From Aquihabitans sp. G128 (GTDB lineage Bacteria > Actinomycetota > Acidimicrobiia > Acidimicrobiales > Iamiaceae), in NCBI RefSeq assembly GCF_019048865.1, contig NZ_CP077604.1:2108001-2172000 (forward strand): 64,000 nt of DNA, written 5' to 3'. Both the position numbers and the translations under genes were made by a program. The notes under the pieces were generated by a model. That model worked only from the letters and a program-made list of their open reading frames with translations, did not search any database and was not told the DNA's origin. Shown here in pieces: positions 20,446-33,922 of this stretch (the first letter of the stretch is position 1; every line of letters starts with the position of its first letter).

Positions 20446-20934
20446 ATGACGGGCCCCGGACGCGGGCGGGTGCCGCGCACCTCGCTGGGCTTCATCGAGC
20501 TGTACCGGGACCGCTACGCGCCCATGGTGCGGCTGGCCTACCTGCTCACGAGCGACCAGGCGGCCGCCGAGGAGCTGGTGCAGGACGCCTTCGTGAAGGT
20601 CCACGGCCAGTGGGACCGGGGCATCGACCACCCCAAGGCCTACCTGCGCACCGCGGTGGTGAACACCTGCCACTCGTGGGGGCGTCGCAAGGTCCGCGAG
20701 CGCGACCACCACCGGCGCCGGCTCGAGGCGGTCCCCGACCCCGAGCTGGTCAGCGACGAGATGGGCGACATCCTCGCCACCCTCCCCGACCGCCAGCGGG
20801 CCGCCATCGTGCTCCGCTTCTACGAAGACCTGCCCGAGGACGAGATCGCCGACGTGCTCGGCTGCCGCCCGGCCACGGTCCGCACCCTGGTCCACCGGGG
20901 CCTCAAGGCCCTGCGCAAGGAGATCCCCGCATGA
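20446..20934 (+). CDS. ECF RNA polymerase sigma factor (SigE-like family)
   Basis: About 162 residues from the ATG at 20446. Region 2 is LGFIELYRDRYAPMVRLAYLLTSDQAAAEELVQDAFVKVHGQW, and region 4 is LPDRQRAAIVLRFYEDLPEDEIADVLGCRPATVRTLVHRGLKAL, with the helix-turn-helix at GCRPATVRTLVHRG. In-frame starts also exist at 20401 (GTG) and 20410 (ATG); the choice is uncertain because the candidate promoter ends at 20399. Its stop overlaps the next ATG by 4 bp, tying it to a membrane protein that is probably its anti-sigma partner. Confidence 0.9.
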   Translation: MTGPGRGRVPRTSLGFIELYRDRYAPMVRLAYLLTSDQAAAEELVQDAFVKVHGQWDRGIDHPKAYLRTAVVNTCHSWGRRKVRERDHHRRRLEAVPDPELVSDEMGDILATLPDRQRAAIVLRFYEDLPEDEIADVLGCRPATVRTLVHRGLKALRKEIPA

Positions 20935-21818
20935 CCCCCGATCCCGACGACGACATCCGGGCGCTGCTCCGGCGCCGGGCCGACTCGATCGAGCCCCAGG
21001 GCAGCTACGCCGACGTCGAGCGCAAGCTGGCCGCCGGCCCGCCGGCGCCCGGCGCCTGGCAGCGGCGGGCGCTGCTCGGCGCCGCCGCGGTGCTCGCCGT
21101 GCTGCTCGGTGCCGGCGTGACCGCCCTGGCCACGCGCGACACCGGCCGCTCCGAGGTCAGCTCCACCGACTCGCCGGCCACGTTCGCCACCACGTCGACG
21201 CCCACGTTCGGCCCCAGCAGCACGGCCGTGCCCGGCACCTCCACGCCGGCGACGACGAGCACCCCGACCACCACGGTCGACGTCGCCCCGCCCACCAGCA
21301 CCACCACGACCACCGAGCCGGTGCCCACCACCGCGCCGCTCACCGAGGCGTCCCGGGTGGGCGTGCGCGGCATCGGCGACCTGGCCCTGCCGCTCAGCGT
21401 GCAGGAGCTCCAGGACGCCACCGGCCAGCTGGTCGACCGCACCGCACCCGAGGCCGGCTCCACGTGCAGCTACCTCACCGTCACCGCGGCCAAGGGCGGC
21501 CCCGCCGTGCCCACCGGCGTGGCCTTCATGACCCAGGGCGACGACGTCGTGCGGGTGGAGGTGCGCGAGGGCTCGAAGGTGCTCACCATCTCGGGCGCCG
21601 GCCTGGGCACGACCGAGGCCGAGCTGCAGCGGCTGTACCCGAAGGCCGTCGTGCGGGCCGGCAAGTACTCCAGCCCGGAGGTGCCCACCAACGACGTGGT
21701 GGTGACCAGCGCGTCGGCCAAGGGCTCCGAGCTGATCTTCGAGACCACCAAGGGCGTCGTCACCAGCTACCGCGCCGGCCAGGCCGACGCCGTGGAGCTG
21801 GTGGAGGGCTGCTACTGA
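20931..21818 (+). CDS. Membrane-anchored partner of the ECF sigma factor (putative anti-sigma)
   Basis: 295 residues: a cytoplasmic N-terminus of about 45 residues (DDDIRALLRRRADSIEPQGSY), one membrane helix (ALLGAAAVLAVLLGAGVTALA), a Thr/Pro/Ser-rich linker of roughly 80 residues and an extracellular domain with two cysteines. The ATGA overlap with the sigma gene and the topology fit an anti-sigma or sensor. The short cytoplasmic part has no recognisable zinc-binding anti-sigma motif, so that role is inferred from context. Its last 7 bp overlap the convergent esterase gene. Confidence 0.75.
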   Translation: MTPDPDDDIRALLRRRADSIEPQGSYADVERKLAAGPPAPGAWQRRALLGAAAVLAVLLGAGVTALATRDTGRSEVSSTDSPATFATTSTPTFGPSSTAVPGTSTPATTSTPTTTVDVAPPTSTTTTTEPVPTTAPLTEASRVGVRGIGDLALPLSVQELQDATGQLVDRTAPEAGSTCSYLTVTAAKGGPAVPTGVAFMTQGDDVVRVEVREGSKVLTISGAGLGTTEAELQRLYPKAVVRAGKYSSPEVPTNDVVVTSASAKGSELIFETTKGVVTSYRAGQADAVELVEGCY

Positions 21819-22585
21819 CCGGCTCCGGCGGTGACCTTGGTGGCGAAGTCGACGGTGGCGGCGGCCACCAGGTCCTTGTCGTGGTCCATGGTCACGACGT
21901 GGAAGCTGCGCTCGCAGCGCAGCCGCTCCACCGGGCCCGACGCCTGCTCGGCGAGCAGGTCGGAGTTCTCCGGCGGCACCACGTGGTCCTGCGTGCTGGT
22001 GACCACCAGCAGCGGGGAGGTGATGCGGCTCAGCCGGTCGCCCAGGTTGTCGGCAGCGTCGAACATGGTGAGCAGCGGGGCGAGCGGCGTCTCGGCGTAG
22101 GCCGACTCGACCACGCCGGGCGCCGCGATGTCGGACCCGATCCCGGCGAAGCGGTCGGCGCCGGAGGCCAGCACCTCGGTGACGGCCTCGCGCATGCCCT
22201 CGGGCACCGAGACCACGGCGTTGATGCAGACCAGGCCGGCGATCTCCGGGTGCTCCGACCCGAGCCACGCGGTGAGGGCGCCGCCCATCGACAGGCCGAC
22301 CACCACCACCTGCTCGCAGCGGGCGGCGAGCGACTGGTAGGCGGCCTCGGCTGCGGCCAGCCAGTCGGGGAAGCCGGTGGGGATCATGTCCTCGACCTTG
22401 GTGCCGTGGCCCGGCAGCAGCGGCAGCTCGACGGTGAACCCGGCGGCGGCCAGCGCCTCGGCCAGGCCCCGCATGGACCCCGGGTTGCCGGTGAAGCCGT
22501 GCAGCACCAGCGCACCGGCCGGCCCGCCGGCGTGCGACCACGGCTCGGCGCCGGGGATGAGGTCTGCGGGCAGCGGATCGGTCAT
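21812..22585 (-). CDS. Alpha/beta hydrolase, carboxylesterase/monoacylglycerol lipase type
   Basis: 257 residues. Oxyanion loop LHGFTGNPGSM, nucleophile elbow GLSMGG, acidic residue in TSTQDHVVP and histidine in CERSFHVVTMDHD complete the Ser-Asp-His triad. The architecture matches Est30-like short-chain carboxylesterases. No signal peptide, so cytosolic. The ATG at 22585 is the last start before the conserved domain. Natural substrate unknown. Confidence 0.9.
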   Translation of the reverse strand: MTDPLPADLIPGAEPWSHAGGPAGALVLHGFTGNPGSMRGLAEALAAAGFTVELPLLPGHGTKVEDMIPTGFPDWLAAAEAAYQSLAARCEQVVVVGLSMGGALTAWLGSEHPEIAGLVCINAVVSVPEGMREAVTEVLASGADRFAGIGSDIAAPGVVESAYAETPLAPLLTMFDAADNLGDRLSRITSPLLVVTSTQDHVVPPENSDLLAEQASGPVERLRCERSFHVVTMDHDKDLVAAATVDFATKVTAGAGQ

Positions 22586-22698
22586 GGGTGCTCCAGGTGG
22601 GCCGGGCGGGCGACGACGGTGCGCCAGCTCGTCGCCGGCACGCTGCCGACACACAACCACACGGGCGGACCTGCCGCCCGCCACCCCGGCGCTCGCCC

Positions 22699-22714
22699 TT
22701 GACCCGTGGGTCAA
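22699..22714. promoter_or_regulatory. TetR operator, copy 1
   Basis: TTGACCCGTGGGTCAA, a palindrome with perfect 7-bp arms, 23 bp before the TetR gene at 22738. Its TTGACC can serve as the -35 box. A perfect version lies before the MFS gene at 25649-25664. Confidence 0.8.
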
Positions 22715-22737
22715 CCGGGTGATCCACTGGCGCCACC

Positions 22738-23391
22738 ATGAGCGACGACCGGCGGCTCACCGCCCAGGGCCAGGAGCGCAAGGACCAGCTCCTCGACCAC
22801 GCGGCGGAGCTCTTCGCCGAGCGGGGCTACGCCGAGACCCGCATCCTCGACATCGTCAAGGCCGCCGGCGTGGCCAAGGGCCTCTTCTACTGGTACTTCG
22901 AGAACAAGGAGGCCCTGTTCCGCGAGCTCGTCGAGCAGAACCGCCTCCGCCTGCGCCGGGCCCAGGCCCAGGCCATCGACCCCACCGCCGAGCCCCTGCT
23001 GCAGATCCGCCAGGGCGCCGAGGCGTCGGTGCGCTACATGGCCAGCTACGCCAACTTCTTCGCCCTCCTCGAGGTCGAGAACATGGACAAGGCCTTCGCC
23101 GACGAGCGCACCAAGGGCACCGAGGTCCACCGGGGCGACGTCGCAGCGCTGATCGAGGTCGGCATCGCCGACGGCTCCATCCGCGACGAGCCCGCCGACC
23201 TGCTGGCCTTCGGCGTGGTGGGGACGGTGGGCTACTACGGCCACTTCCACCGCACCGGCCGCATGCCGCTGCCGGTCGACGAGCTGGCCGCGTTCGTCGG
23301 TCGCTGGGTCGTCTGCTCGCTCGCCTCCGACGAGCAGATCGCCCGCCGGGTCCTGGCCGTGCGCCTCGATCCCGAGCCCATCCCCGCCTAG
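22738..23391 (+). CDS. TetR-family transcriptional repressor
   Basis: 217 residues. The N-terminal helix-turn-helix is clear: LLDHAAELFAERGYAETRILDIVKAAGVAKGLFYWYFENKEALFRELV. The C-terminal ligand domain is of unknown specificity. A 16-bp palindrome lies over its promoter and a perfect version lies before the MFS gene 3 kb away, so it probably represses itself and that pump. Confidence 0.9.
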   Translation: MSDDRRLTAQGQERKDQLLDHAAELFAERGYAETRILDIVKAAGVAKGLFYWYFENKEALFRELVEQNRLRLRRAQAQAIDPTAEPLLQIRQGAEASVRYMASYANFFALLEVENMDKAFADERTKGTEVHRGDVAALIEVGIADGSIRDEPADLLAFGVVGTVGYYGHFHRTGRMPLPVDELAAFVGRWVVCSLASDEQIARRVLAVRLDPEPIPA

Positions 23392-23538
23392 CGCCCCGAC
23401 CCCGCCGGGGCCCGGGGTGAACCTGGTCACGTCGTCACCGATCGGTGCAGGATCGGCGTCGCCGGCGGTGGGCCTCCACTAGGGTCCGGCCGGCCCTGCA
23501 GGGGGCCGCACCGCACAACCGTTCCCGAGGAGGAACCC

Positions 23539-23946
23539 GTGTCGAAGTTCTTGAGCGACGAGTGGCTCGACCAGGCGAAGAACATCCGCGCCGAGTACGA
23601 GGGCAAGGGCGGTGCCCCGCCGCACCAGATGCGCATGAACCTCGTCATCACCGACGTGCCGGCCGACGTCTCCGACGCCCCGATCGACGCCCACATGGAC
23701 ACCACCAGCGGCGACGTCGACATGGACCTGGGCCACATCGACGCCCCGGACCTCACCGTCACCCTCGAGTACGAGACCGCCAAGGCGATCCTCGTCGAGG
23801 GCAACCCGCAGGCCGGGATGCAGGCGTTCATGGCCGGCAAGATCAAGGTCCAGGGCGACATGACCAAGCTCATGGCCATGCAGTCCGCCTCCCCCGACCC
23901 CGTCGCCGCCGAGATCGCCGGCAAGATCAAGGCGATCACCGACTAG
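23539..23946 (+). CDS. SCP2 sterol-binding domain protein
   Basis: 135 residues forming a single SCP2 domain: PDLTVTLEYETAKAILVEGNPQAGMQAFMAGKIKVQGDMTKLM is the diagnostic segment. Such proteins bind hydrophobic ligands such as acyl-CoA or lipids. The GTG at 23539 follows a strong GAGGAGG; a TAGGGT -10 box at 23480-23485 predicts a leader of about 45 nt. It lies between the TetR gene and its putative target pump without visible operator, so its link to them is unproven. Confidence 0.9.
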   Translation: MSKFLSDEWLDQAKNIRAEYEGKGGAPPHQMRMNLVITDVPADVSDAPIDAHMDTTSGDVDMDLGHIDAPDLTVTLEYETAKAILVEGNPQAGMQAFMAGKIKVQGDMTKLMAMQSASPDPVAAEIAGKIKAITD

Positions 23947-24062
23947 CTGGCGCTTCTCGTCACTCGCTCGGCTGCGCCTCGCTCCGTTTCTCGAAGTCGA
24001 TCGACGGCCTGACGGCCGGCGCCTTCGCAGGGACGGACGACCTCGTCGCCTCGTCCCTGGTG

Positions 24063-24092
24063 CTGGGGGGCTCCGCACGGTCCGCCCCCCAG
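24063..24092. terminator. Hairpin between the SCP2 gene and the convergent MFS gene
   Basis: CTGGGGGGC (24063-24071) pairs with GCCCCCCAG (24084-24092), 9 bp with a 12-nt loop. The rest of the 244-bp intergenic region has no gene. Confidence 0.55.
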
Positions 24093-24190
24093 ACCCCCCG
24101 GGCTCGCTTCGCTCGGCAGGTCAAGCCCAGACCTCGAACACCAGCTCGGCACGGAGGGTCGTCCTCGGGCGGCCCTTCGTCGCGCCTGGG

Positions 24191-25633
24191 CTAGAGGGCG
24201 GGGGCGGGCTCCAGGGCGGGGGTGGGGTCGCCGGCCTCGGCGCGGGTGGGGGCGGAGGCGATGCGGGTGGCGGTGAGGACCGCGAGGGCGGCGATGACGA
24301 GGCCGGCGAGGTAGCCCCAGTGGTAGCTGGCGTCGCGGCCGACGGCGTCGATGCGCGACTGCTGGGCCACCTGCATGAGCTGGATCCCGAAGACCACGCC
24401 GACCTGGGTCATCATCTGCTGGGCGGCGCCGGCGATGCCGAAGTCGTTGTCGTCGACCGACACCGTGACCGACGCGGCCAGGGGCGGCATGGCGATGCCC
24501 ATGCCGATGCCGGCCAGCGCCAGGGCCCCCATGATCGTCAGCACGCCGGAGGAGGCACCGAGGGTGGCCATCCAGGCCAGGGCGGCCACCACCGCCAGCG
24601 CACCGCCCGTGGCGGCCCGCCGGGCGCCGATGCGCAGGGCGACCACCCCCGCCGCGGTCCCGGCGAGCGAGAAGGCGAGCGGCCGGGCGATGCTGACCAG
24701 GCCGGTGCGGGTCTCGCTGTAGCCCAGGACGTTCTGCAGCAGCAGCGGGGTGAGGATGAACGAGCCCATGTAGGCGCCGTTGAGCAGCGCCTGGGTGAGG
24801 ATGGCGAAGGTGAAGCCCCGCCGACGCAGGTAGGCCAGCGGCAGCAACGGGTTCGACGCCCGCCGCTCCACCCGCACGAACAGCACCAGCGCCACCGGGG
24901 TCACCGCCACGCAGCCCAGCACGAGCGGGCTGGTCCAGCCCATCCGGGGCGCCTCGCTGAGGGCGAACAGCAGCGGGGTCACCGACAGGGCCACGAGGGC
25001 AGCGCCGGCCAGGTCGAAGGTGCCGTGGCGGTGCCGCGGCGTCTCCGGCAGCAGGCGCCACGCGAAGGACAGGGCGAGCAGGGCGATCGGGACCTGGCCC
25101 ACGAAGATCATCCGCCACCCGAACGCCTCCACCAGCGGCCCGCCGGCCACCACGCCGATGACCGGCGCACCGGCCCCGACCATGGACCAGTAGCCCAGGG
25201 CCTTCACCCGCTCGGCCTTCGGGAAGATCCTCGAGATGATGGCGAACGAGGCCGGCCCGGTGGCGGCGCCCTCGATGGCGCCCAGGGTGCGGAAGGCGAT
25301 GAGCGAGCCGGCGTTCCACGCCAGCGCCGAGGCCGCGGCCATCACGGCGGCACCGAAGAGGCCCCAGAGGAACAGGCGGCGGTGGCCCAGGCGGTCACCC
25401 AGCTTGCCCACGAGGGGGCCGATGACGCCGAAGGCCAGCATGGGGCCGGTGACCACCCAGGTCATCGTCGGCTCGCTCGTGCCGAGCTCGTCGGCGATGT
25501 TGTGGATGGAGACGGCGAGGATGGTGACCGTGACGTTCACCGAGAAGAGGCCGAAGAGCACCGTGGCCAGGATGCGCCACCGGTTCTCCGGCACCTCGCC
25601 GTCGGTGATCGTCGCCCGCTGCCCCCGTTCCAC
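24191..25633 (-). CDS. MFS transporter (multidrug efflux type)
   Basis: 480 residues with many hydrophobic helices (VLFGLFSVNVTVTILAVSI, GPMLAFGVIGPLVGKLGDRLGHRR with motif A, VGAGAPVIGVVAGGPLVEAF with a motif-C-like pattern). The C-terminus is a short Ala/Pro/Glu tail. GTG start at 25633; TAACGT 8 nt upstream suggests a leaderless mRNA. The perfect palindrome TTGACCCGCGGGTCAA sits directly upstream of that -10 box, so expression should depend on the TetR protein encoded at 22738. Confidence 0.9.
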   Translation of the reverse strand: MERGQRATITDGEVPENRWRILATVLFGLFSVNVTVTILAVSIHNIADELGTSEPTMTWVVTGPMLAFGVIGPLVGKLGDRLGHRRLFLWGLFGAAVMAAASALAWNAGSLIAFRTLGAIEGAATGPASFAIISRIFPKAERVKALGYWSMVGAGAPVIGVVAGGPLVEAFGWRMIFVGQVPIALLALSFAWRLLPETPRHRHGTFDLAGAALVALSVTPLLFALSEAPRMGWTSPLVLGCVAVTPVALVLFVRVERRASNPLLPLAYLRRRGFTFAILTQALLNGAYMGSFILTPLLLQNVLGYSETRTGLVSIARPLAFSLAGTAAGVVALRIGARRAATGGALAVVAALAWMATLGASSGVLTIMGALALAGIGMGIAMPPLAASVTVSVDDNDFGIAGAAQQMMTQVGVVFGIQLMQVAQQSRIDAVGRDASYHWGYLAGLVIAALAVLTATRIASAPTRAEAGDPTPALEPAPAL

Positions 25634-25648
25634 GCACGCGGACGTTAC

Positions 25649-25664
25649 TTGACCCGCGGGTCAA
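25649..25664. promoter_or_regulatory. TetR operator, copy 2
   Basis: TTGACCCGCGGGTCAA, a perfect 16-bp palindrome directly upstream of TAACGT (25647-25642, minus strand), occupying the spacer of the MFS promoter. Confidence 0.82.
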
Positions 25665-25719
25665 GATCCCCGGCCGCCACCCGGACATCGGTCACGTCCC
25701 GGCGTGGGACACTGCTGCG

Positions 25720-26656
25720 GTGACCGACGGGCTCTCCCATGCGCAGGTGCCGGCGCAGGACGTCCTGGCCTTCCTCTCCGATCCATCCGTCGGGCTGGCT
25801 GCCGAGGCGCAAGCCGCCTTCGCCCTCGGCACCGTGCTGGGTCGAGATCCCGAGCCGCACCTGGCGTCGCTGGCCGACCTCCTCCGCCGGCCGTCGGCGC
25901 CGCTGCCGGGGCGGGCGTTGGCCACCCTGGTCCTGGGCATGGCGCTCGAGCGGGACCCGGAGGAGCGGATGGGGCCGCACCCCCTCGCCGAGCAGCTCGG
26001 CCCGCCCTGGGCCGTGCTCGGCCACCTGGTGTCGGCCGAGCGGATCACCGACCCGGTCGACCGCGCCCTGGTGCTGCTCGGCGGGCTCGTCGAGCGCGAC
26101 GGCCTCGACCCCAGGGTCGTCCTCGCCCACCTCGGCGACGACGACTGGCAGATGAGCGTCGGCGAGCGCGCCCTCGTGCTGCTCCTGAGCGCTGCGCTGC
26201 GGCCGCCGCTGGCCGTCGACGCCGGCACCTTCCTGGGCCGGAGCGCCGCCGCCCTCGCCCTGTCGAGCCAGCGCGTCACCTCCATCGACTGGGGGGTCGA
26301 GCGGGGCGCCCACGTGACCGGGCTCGATCGGGTCGACTTCCGCTGCGGACGGGCGGCCGACGTGCTCGACGAGGTCCTCGCCGCCCACCCCGAGTGCAAC
26401 CTGGTGGTGCTCGACGCCGACCACGGGGCCGAGGGCATCGCCGCCGAGGTGGAGGCCGTGCTCCGCCACCCCAACGTCGGCCTCCGCGCCGTGGTGGTCC
26501 ACGACGTCGACATGCCGTCGTGCCGGGCGGGCCTGGCGTCGGTGCCCTGGGACGATCGCCCGCAGGTGCGGGGCCGGTCGCTCGACTTCATCTCCGGGAC
26601 CGGTGGCACCGGTGGGGTGGCGCTGCTCTGGGTGGCCTCGGAGGACCCGACCCTGC

Positions 26657-26664
<8 letters not shown>
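25720..26664 (+). CDS. SAM-methyltransferase-like protein with unknown N-terminal domain
   Basis: 314 residues. The first 150 are an Ala/Leu-rich helical region with HEAT-like regularity and no match I recognise. The C-terminal half resembles family-24-type methyltransferases: VDAGTFLGRSAAALALSSQRVTSIDWG, then DRVDFRCGRAADVLDEV, CNLVVLDADHGAEGIAAEVEAVL and VVVHDVDMP. The usual glycine-rich motif I is weak. GTG start. Its last 8 bp overlap the convergent kinase gene. Confidence 0.6.
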
Positions 26665-29003
<2,339 letters not shown>

Positions 29004-29009
29004 GGGTCG

Positions 29010-29015
29010 AGGGTA
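29010..29015 (-). promoter_or_regulatory. -10 box of the PASTA kinase gene
   Basis: TACCCT on the minus strand, 6 nt before the GTG at 29003, which supports that GTG as the first codon. Confidence 0.45.
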
Positions 29016-29110
29016 CCGCCCGGTCCCGGTGGTTTCGGGGAGCCTCACGGCCCGCGCGATGGGTGCGCGGCGGGGCGATCCCGGCAGACTGGGGCCATGG
29101 ACGCGGCCCG

Positions 29111-29656
29111 ATGACCGACACCAGCACCTCCGTCCCCACCGACGAGCCGGCCCCGCCGGCCGAGGCGAGCGCGGGGCCTCCGCACCGGAGCGGGCTCCGT
29201 CGGGCCGTGTTCCCGGTGGTGGCCGTGGCCCTCGTGGGCCTGGCGGTCGGCATCCTGGTCTGGGGCTCCAAGCGGGCCGAGGTGGTCCAGCCCACCAGCA
29301 CCGGCAACCTGGTGGTGGTGGCGCAGTTCCCGCTCGACGGCGGCAGCGCCCTGCGCCAGACCGAGGTCGGCGCCGACCTGCGCCAGGGCTTCGACGGCCG
29401 CCTCACCATCAACGGCATCGCCATCCCCGAGAAGGAGATGGAGGGCGTGCTGGTGCCCGGCTCGCCCGAGGCGGTGGGCTACACCGGCAACCAGCTCCGG
29501 CCCAACAACCGCAACCACGTGTTCTTCGCCCCCGGGCCCGGCAAGGTCATCGAGAAGCTGCCCCAGGGCAAGATCACCGTCACCGTGAGCTACTTCAAGG
29601 ACCTGCAGCCGGGCAAGGACGCCGGCGCCGAGAGCTGGACCTTCGAGGTCGCCTGA
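29111..29656 (+). CDS. Single-pass membrane protein of unknown function
   Basis: 181 residues: a Pro/Thr-rich cytoplasmic N-terminus, one helix (AVFPVVAVALVGLAVGILVWG) and an extracellular beta-rich domain (LRQTEVGADLRQGFDGRLTINGIAIPEKEME, FFAPGPGKVIEKLPQGKITVTVSYFKDL). A 5-codon ORF (29097-29114, MDAAR) begins just upstream and its stop overlaps the ATG at 29111, which could couple translation. Divergent from the kinase gene; function unknown. Confidence 0.75.
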   Translation: MTDTSTSVPTDEPAPPAEASAGPPHRSGLRRAVFPVVAVALVGLAVGILVWGSKRAEVVQPTSTGNLVVVAQFPLDGGSALRQTEVGADLRQGFDGRLTINGIAIPEKEMEGVLVPGSPEAVGYTGNQLRPNNRNHVFFAPGPGKVIEKLPQGKITVTVSYFKDLQPGKDAGAESWTFEVA

Positions 29657-29720
29657 CCGGACGGCTCGAGCGCAGCCCGGGCGGGCCCGGGCCGGCAGGG
29701 TCCGGTCCGGTCCGGCGGGC

Positions 29721-32314
<2,594 letters not shown>

Positions 32315-32359
32315 GACCCGCCCGGCCACCGACGCTGAGCCGAGGGATCCGGACCACCA

Positions 32360-33649
32360 ATGACGCTGAACGGAACGCTGGAGGACTTCTCGCCTGCTGG
32401 CATCCTCAAGGTCCTCTCCGCCGACGGCCGCACGGGGGCCGTGCGCTTCGGCGGGCCGCACGGCTGCACCGTCTACCTCCACCGCGGCCAGCTCTACTTC
32501 GCCCGCAACGAGAGCACCGACGAGGCGCTGGCCACCGCCCTCGTGCGCCCCGGCCGGCTCAGCCCCGACGACTGGGGCCGGGCCATCGACGCCTCCGGCG
32601 ACCGCCCCATGGTGGGCGAGCTGCTCGTCCGCGACGGCGCCATCGGTCCCGACCTGCTCGCCTCGGTCGTCCTGTCGGTCATCTACGACCCGCTGATCGA
32701 CCTGTTCCGCGACGGCAACGGCGAGTTCGACTTCGAGCCCGACACCGTGCACTGGCTCGGCCCGTTCCGCGCCTTCCCGGTCGACGCCATCATCGGCGAG
32801 GTCCGCAAGCGCGTCCGCGAGGTCGACGAGTGGGCCGGCACCATCCCCGGCCTCGACTGCTGGGTCGAAGCCAGCCGCACCCTGCCCGGCAACGCCGCCC
32901 AGGTCACCATCCTCCGCGAGGACTGGGAGCTGGTGACCGCCCTGTCGGGCCCCCGCACCATCCGCGACCTCGCGACCGAGCTGGGCCGCGGCGCGTACTC
33001 GACGGCCCGCGTGGTCCACCGCCTCGAGGCCGCCGGCCTGGTGGAGGTGGTCTCCACCAACGCCGAGGCCGACGTGGTCCCGATCCGCCGCCGCGACCTC
33101 GAGGCCGCGCCGGCCATCGGGCTCGAGCCCGAGGTCGACCCGCTGCTGTCGATGGGCCTCCCCCACCGCACCGCGCCGAGCCCGCTCCACGAGCAGACCC
33201 CGCCCCTGGACGAGGACCCGCTGACCGCCCACATCGGCGACGCCATCGCCGACGCCCTGGCCGACGCCGACGTGGTCCCGGCCCTCAGCGAGCCCGCCCT
33301 GAGCGCCGTGCCCGACCTCTCCGAAGCGGTCGACCACCAGCTCCCCGCCCGGGACCTCGACGCCCGCTGGGACGAGTCCCGCCGCGTGGCCGAGGGCAGC
33401 GCCCTCCACCACGAGGACCTGGCCCCCACGTCGCTCGACGAGCCCCGGCCCACCGACCCCAACGCCGCCTGGCTGGCCGACCTCTACTCGCAGTTCATCG
33501 ACGAGCCCGAGGTGGCCGCCAACGCCGGCAAGAAGCGCCGCCGCGGCGAGCCCAACCCCGTCGACGTCGCCTTCAAGTCCGCCGAGCAGGACAGCGAGGC
33601 CAAGGTCTCCACCCTGAAGCGCCTCATGGGCGCCCTCAAGAAGCTCTAG
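32360..33649 (+). CDS. DUF4388-domain protein
   Basis: 429 residues. The N-terminal domain (LNGTLEDFSPAGILKVLSADGRTGAVRFGG, CTVYLHRGQLYFARNE) is DUF4388, a PATAN-like effector domain usually tied to signalling or surface motility. A winged-helix-like region follows (LGRGAYSTARVVHRLEAAGLVEVV), then a long disordered acidic/Pro-rich stretch and a basic C-terminus (KVSTLKRLMGALKKL). Cytosolic, no membrane helix. It is divergent from ligA and ends 68 bp before hairpin-repeat cluster 2. Confidence 0.8.
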   Translation: MTLNGTLEDFSPAGILKVLSADGRTGAVRFGGPHGCTVYLHRGQLYFARNESTDEALATALVRPGRLSPDDWGRAIDASGDRPMVGELLVRDGAIGPDLLASVVLSVIYDPLIDLFRDGNGEFDFEPDTVHWLGPFRAFPVDAIIGEVRKRVREVDEWAGTIPGLDCWVEASRTLPGNAAQVTILREDWELVTALSGPRTIRDLATELGRGAYSTARVVHRLEAAGLVEVVSTNAEADVVPIRRRDLEAAPAIGLEPEVDPLLSMGLPHRTAPSPLHEQTPPLDEDPLTAHIGDAIADALADADVVPALSEPALSAVPDLSEAVDHQLPARDLDARWDESRRVAEGSALHHEDLAPTSLDEPRPTDPNAAWLADLYSQFIDEPEVAANAGKKRRRGEPNPVDVAFKSAEQDSEAKVSTLKRLMGALKKL

Positions 33650-33717
33650 CCCCCACCCGGCGGCCACCCACCCCGTCCCTGCCGACCGGAAGAGCTGCCC
33701 CCCCTCCGCCCTCCCGC

Positions 33718-33840
33718 GAACTTGTGGGCCCACACCGCCGTTTCCGGCGGCCTCCGCCCACAAGTTCGAGGTGGGTGGGGTCGTCGAGGGCAACTTGTGG
33801 GCCCACGCTGCCGTTTCCGGCGGTCTCCGCCCACAAGTTC
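33718..33840 (+). repeat. Palindromic hairpin repeat cluster 2 (2 copies, 73-bp period)
   Basis: Units at 33718-33767 and 33791-33840, 50 bp each and 73 bp apart. The second begins CAACTT and has the inner stem CTGCCG-TTTC-CGGCGG. The 23-bp spacer is unrelated to that of cluster 1. The cluster lies between the convergent DUF4388 and MetE-like genes; the rest of the 273-bp gap holds no gene. Confidence 0.9.
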
Positions 33841-33922
33841 GACGTGGGGGTGGTGGTGGTGGTGGTGGGCGCGGGGACGAGACGGGCCCGTGGTGCCCCG
33901 GGCGGCGAGGCCGGGGGGCGGG

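Noticed and set aside
23947..24190. Small ORFs in the SCP2-MFS intergenic region
   Set aside because: No ribosome site or conserved sequence; the region holds a GC-rich hairpin and low-information sequence only.
33841..33922. Tandem GGT/GTG microsatellite near 33846-33868 as a functional element
   Set aside because: A short low-complexity stretch next to the repeat cluster without further support.
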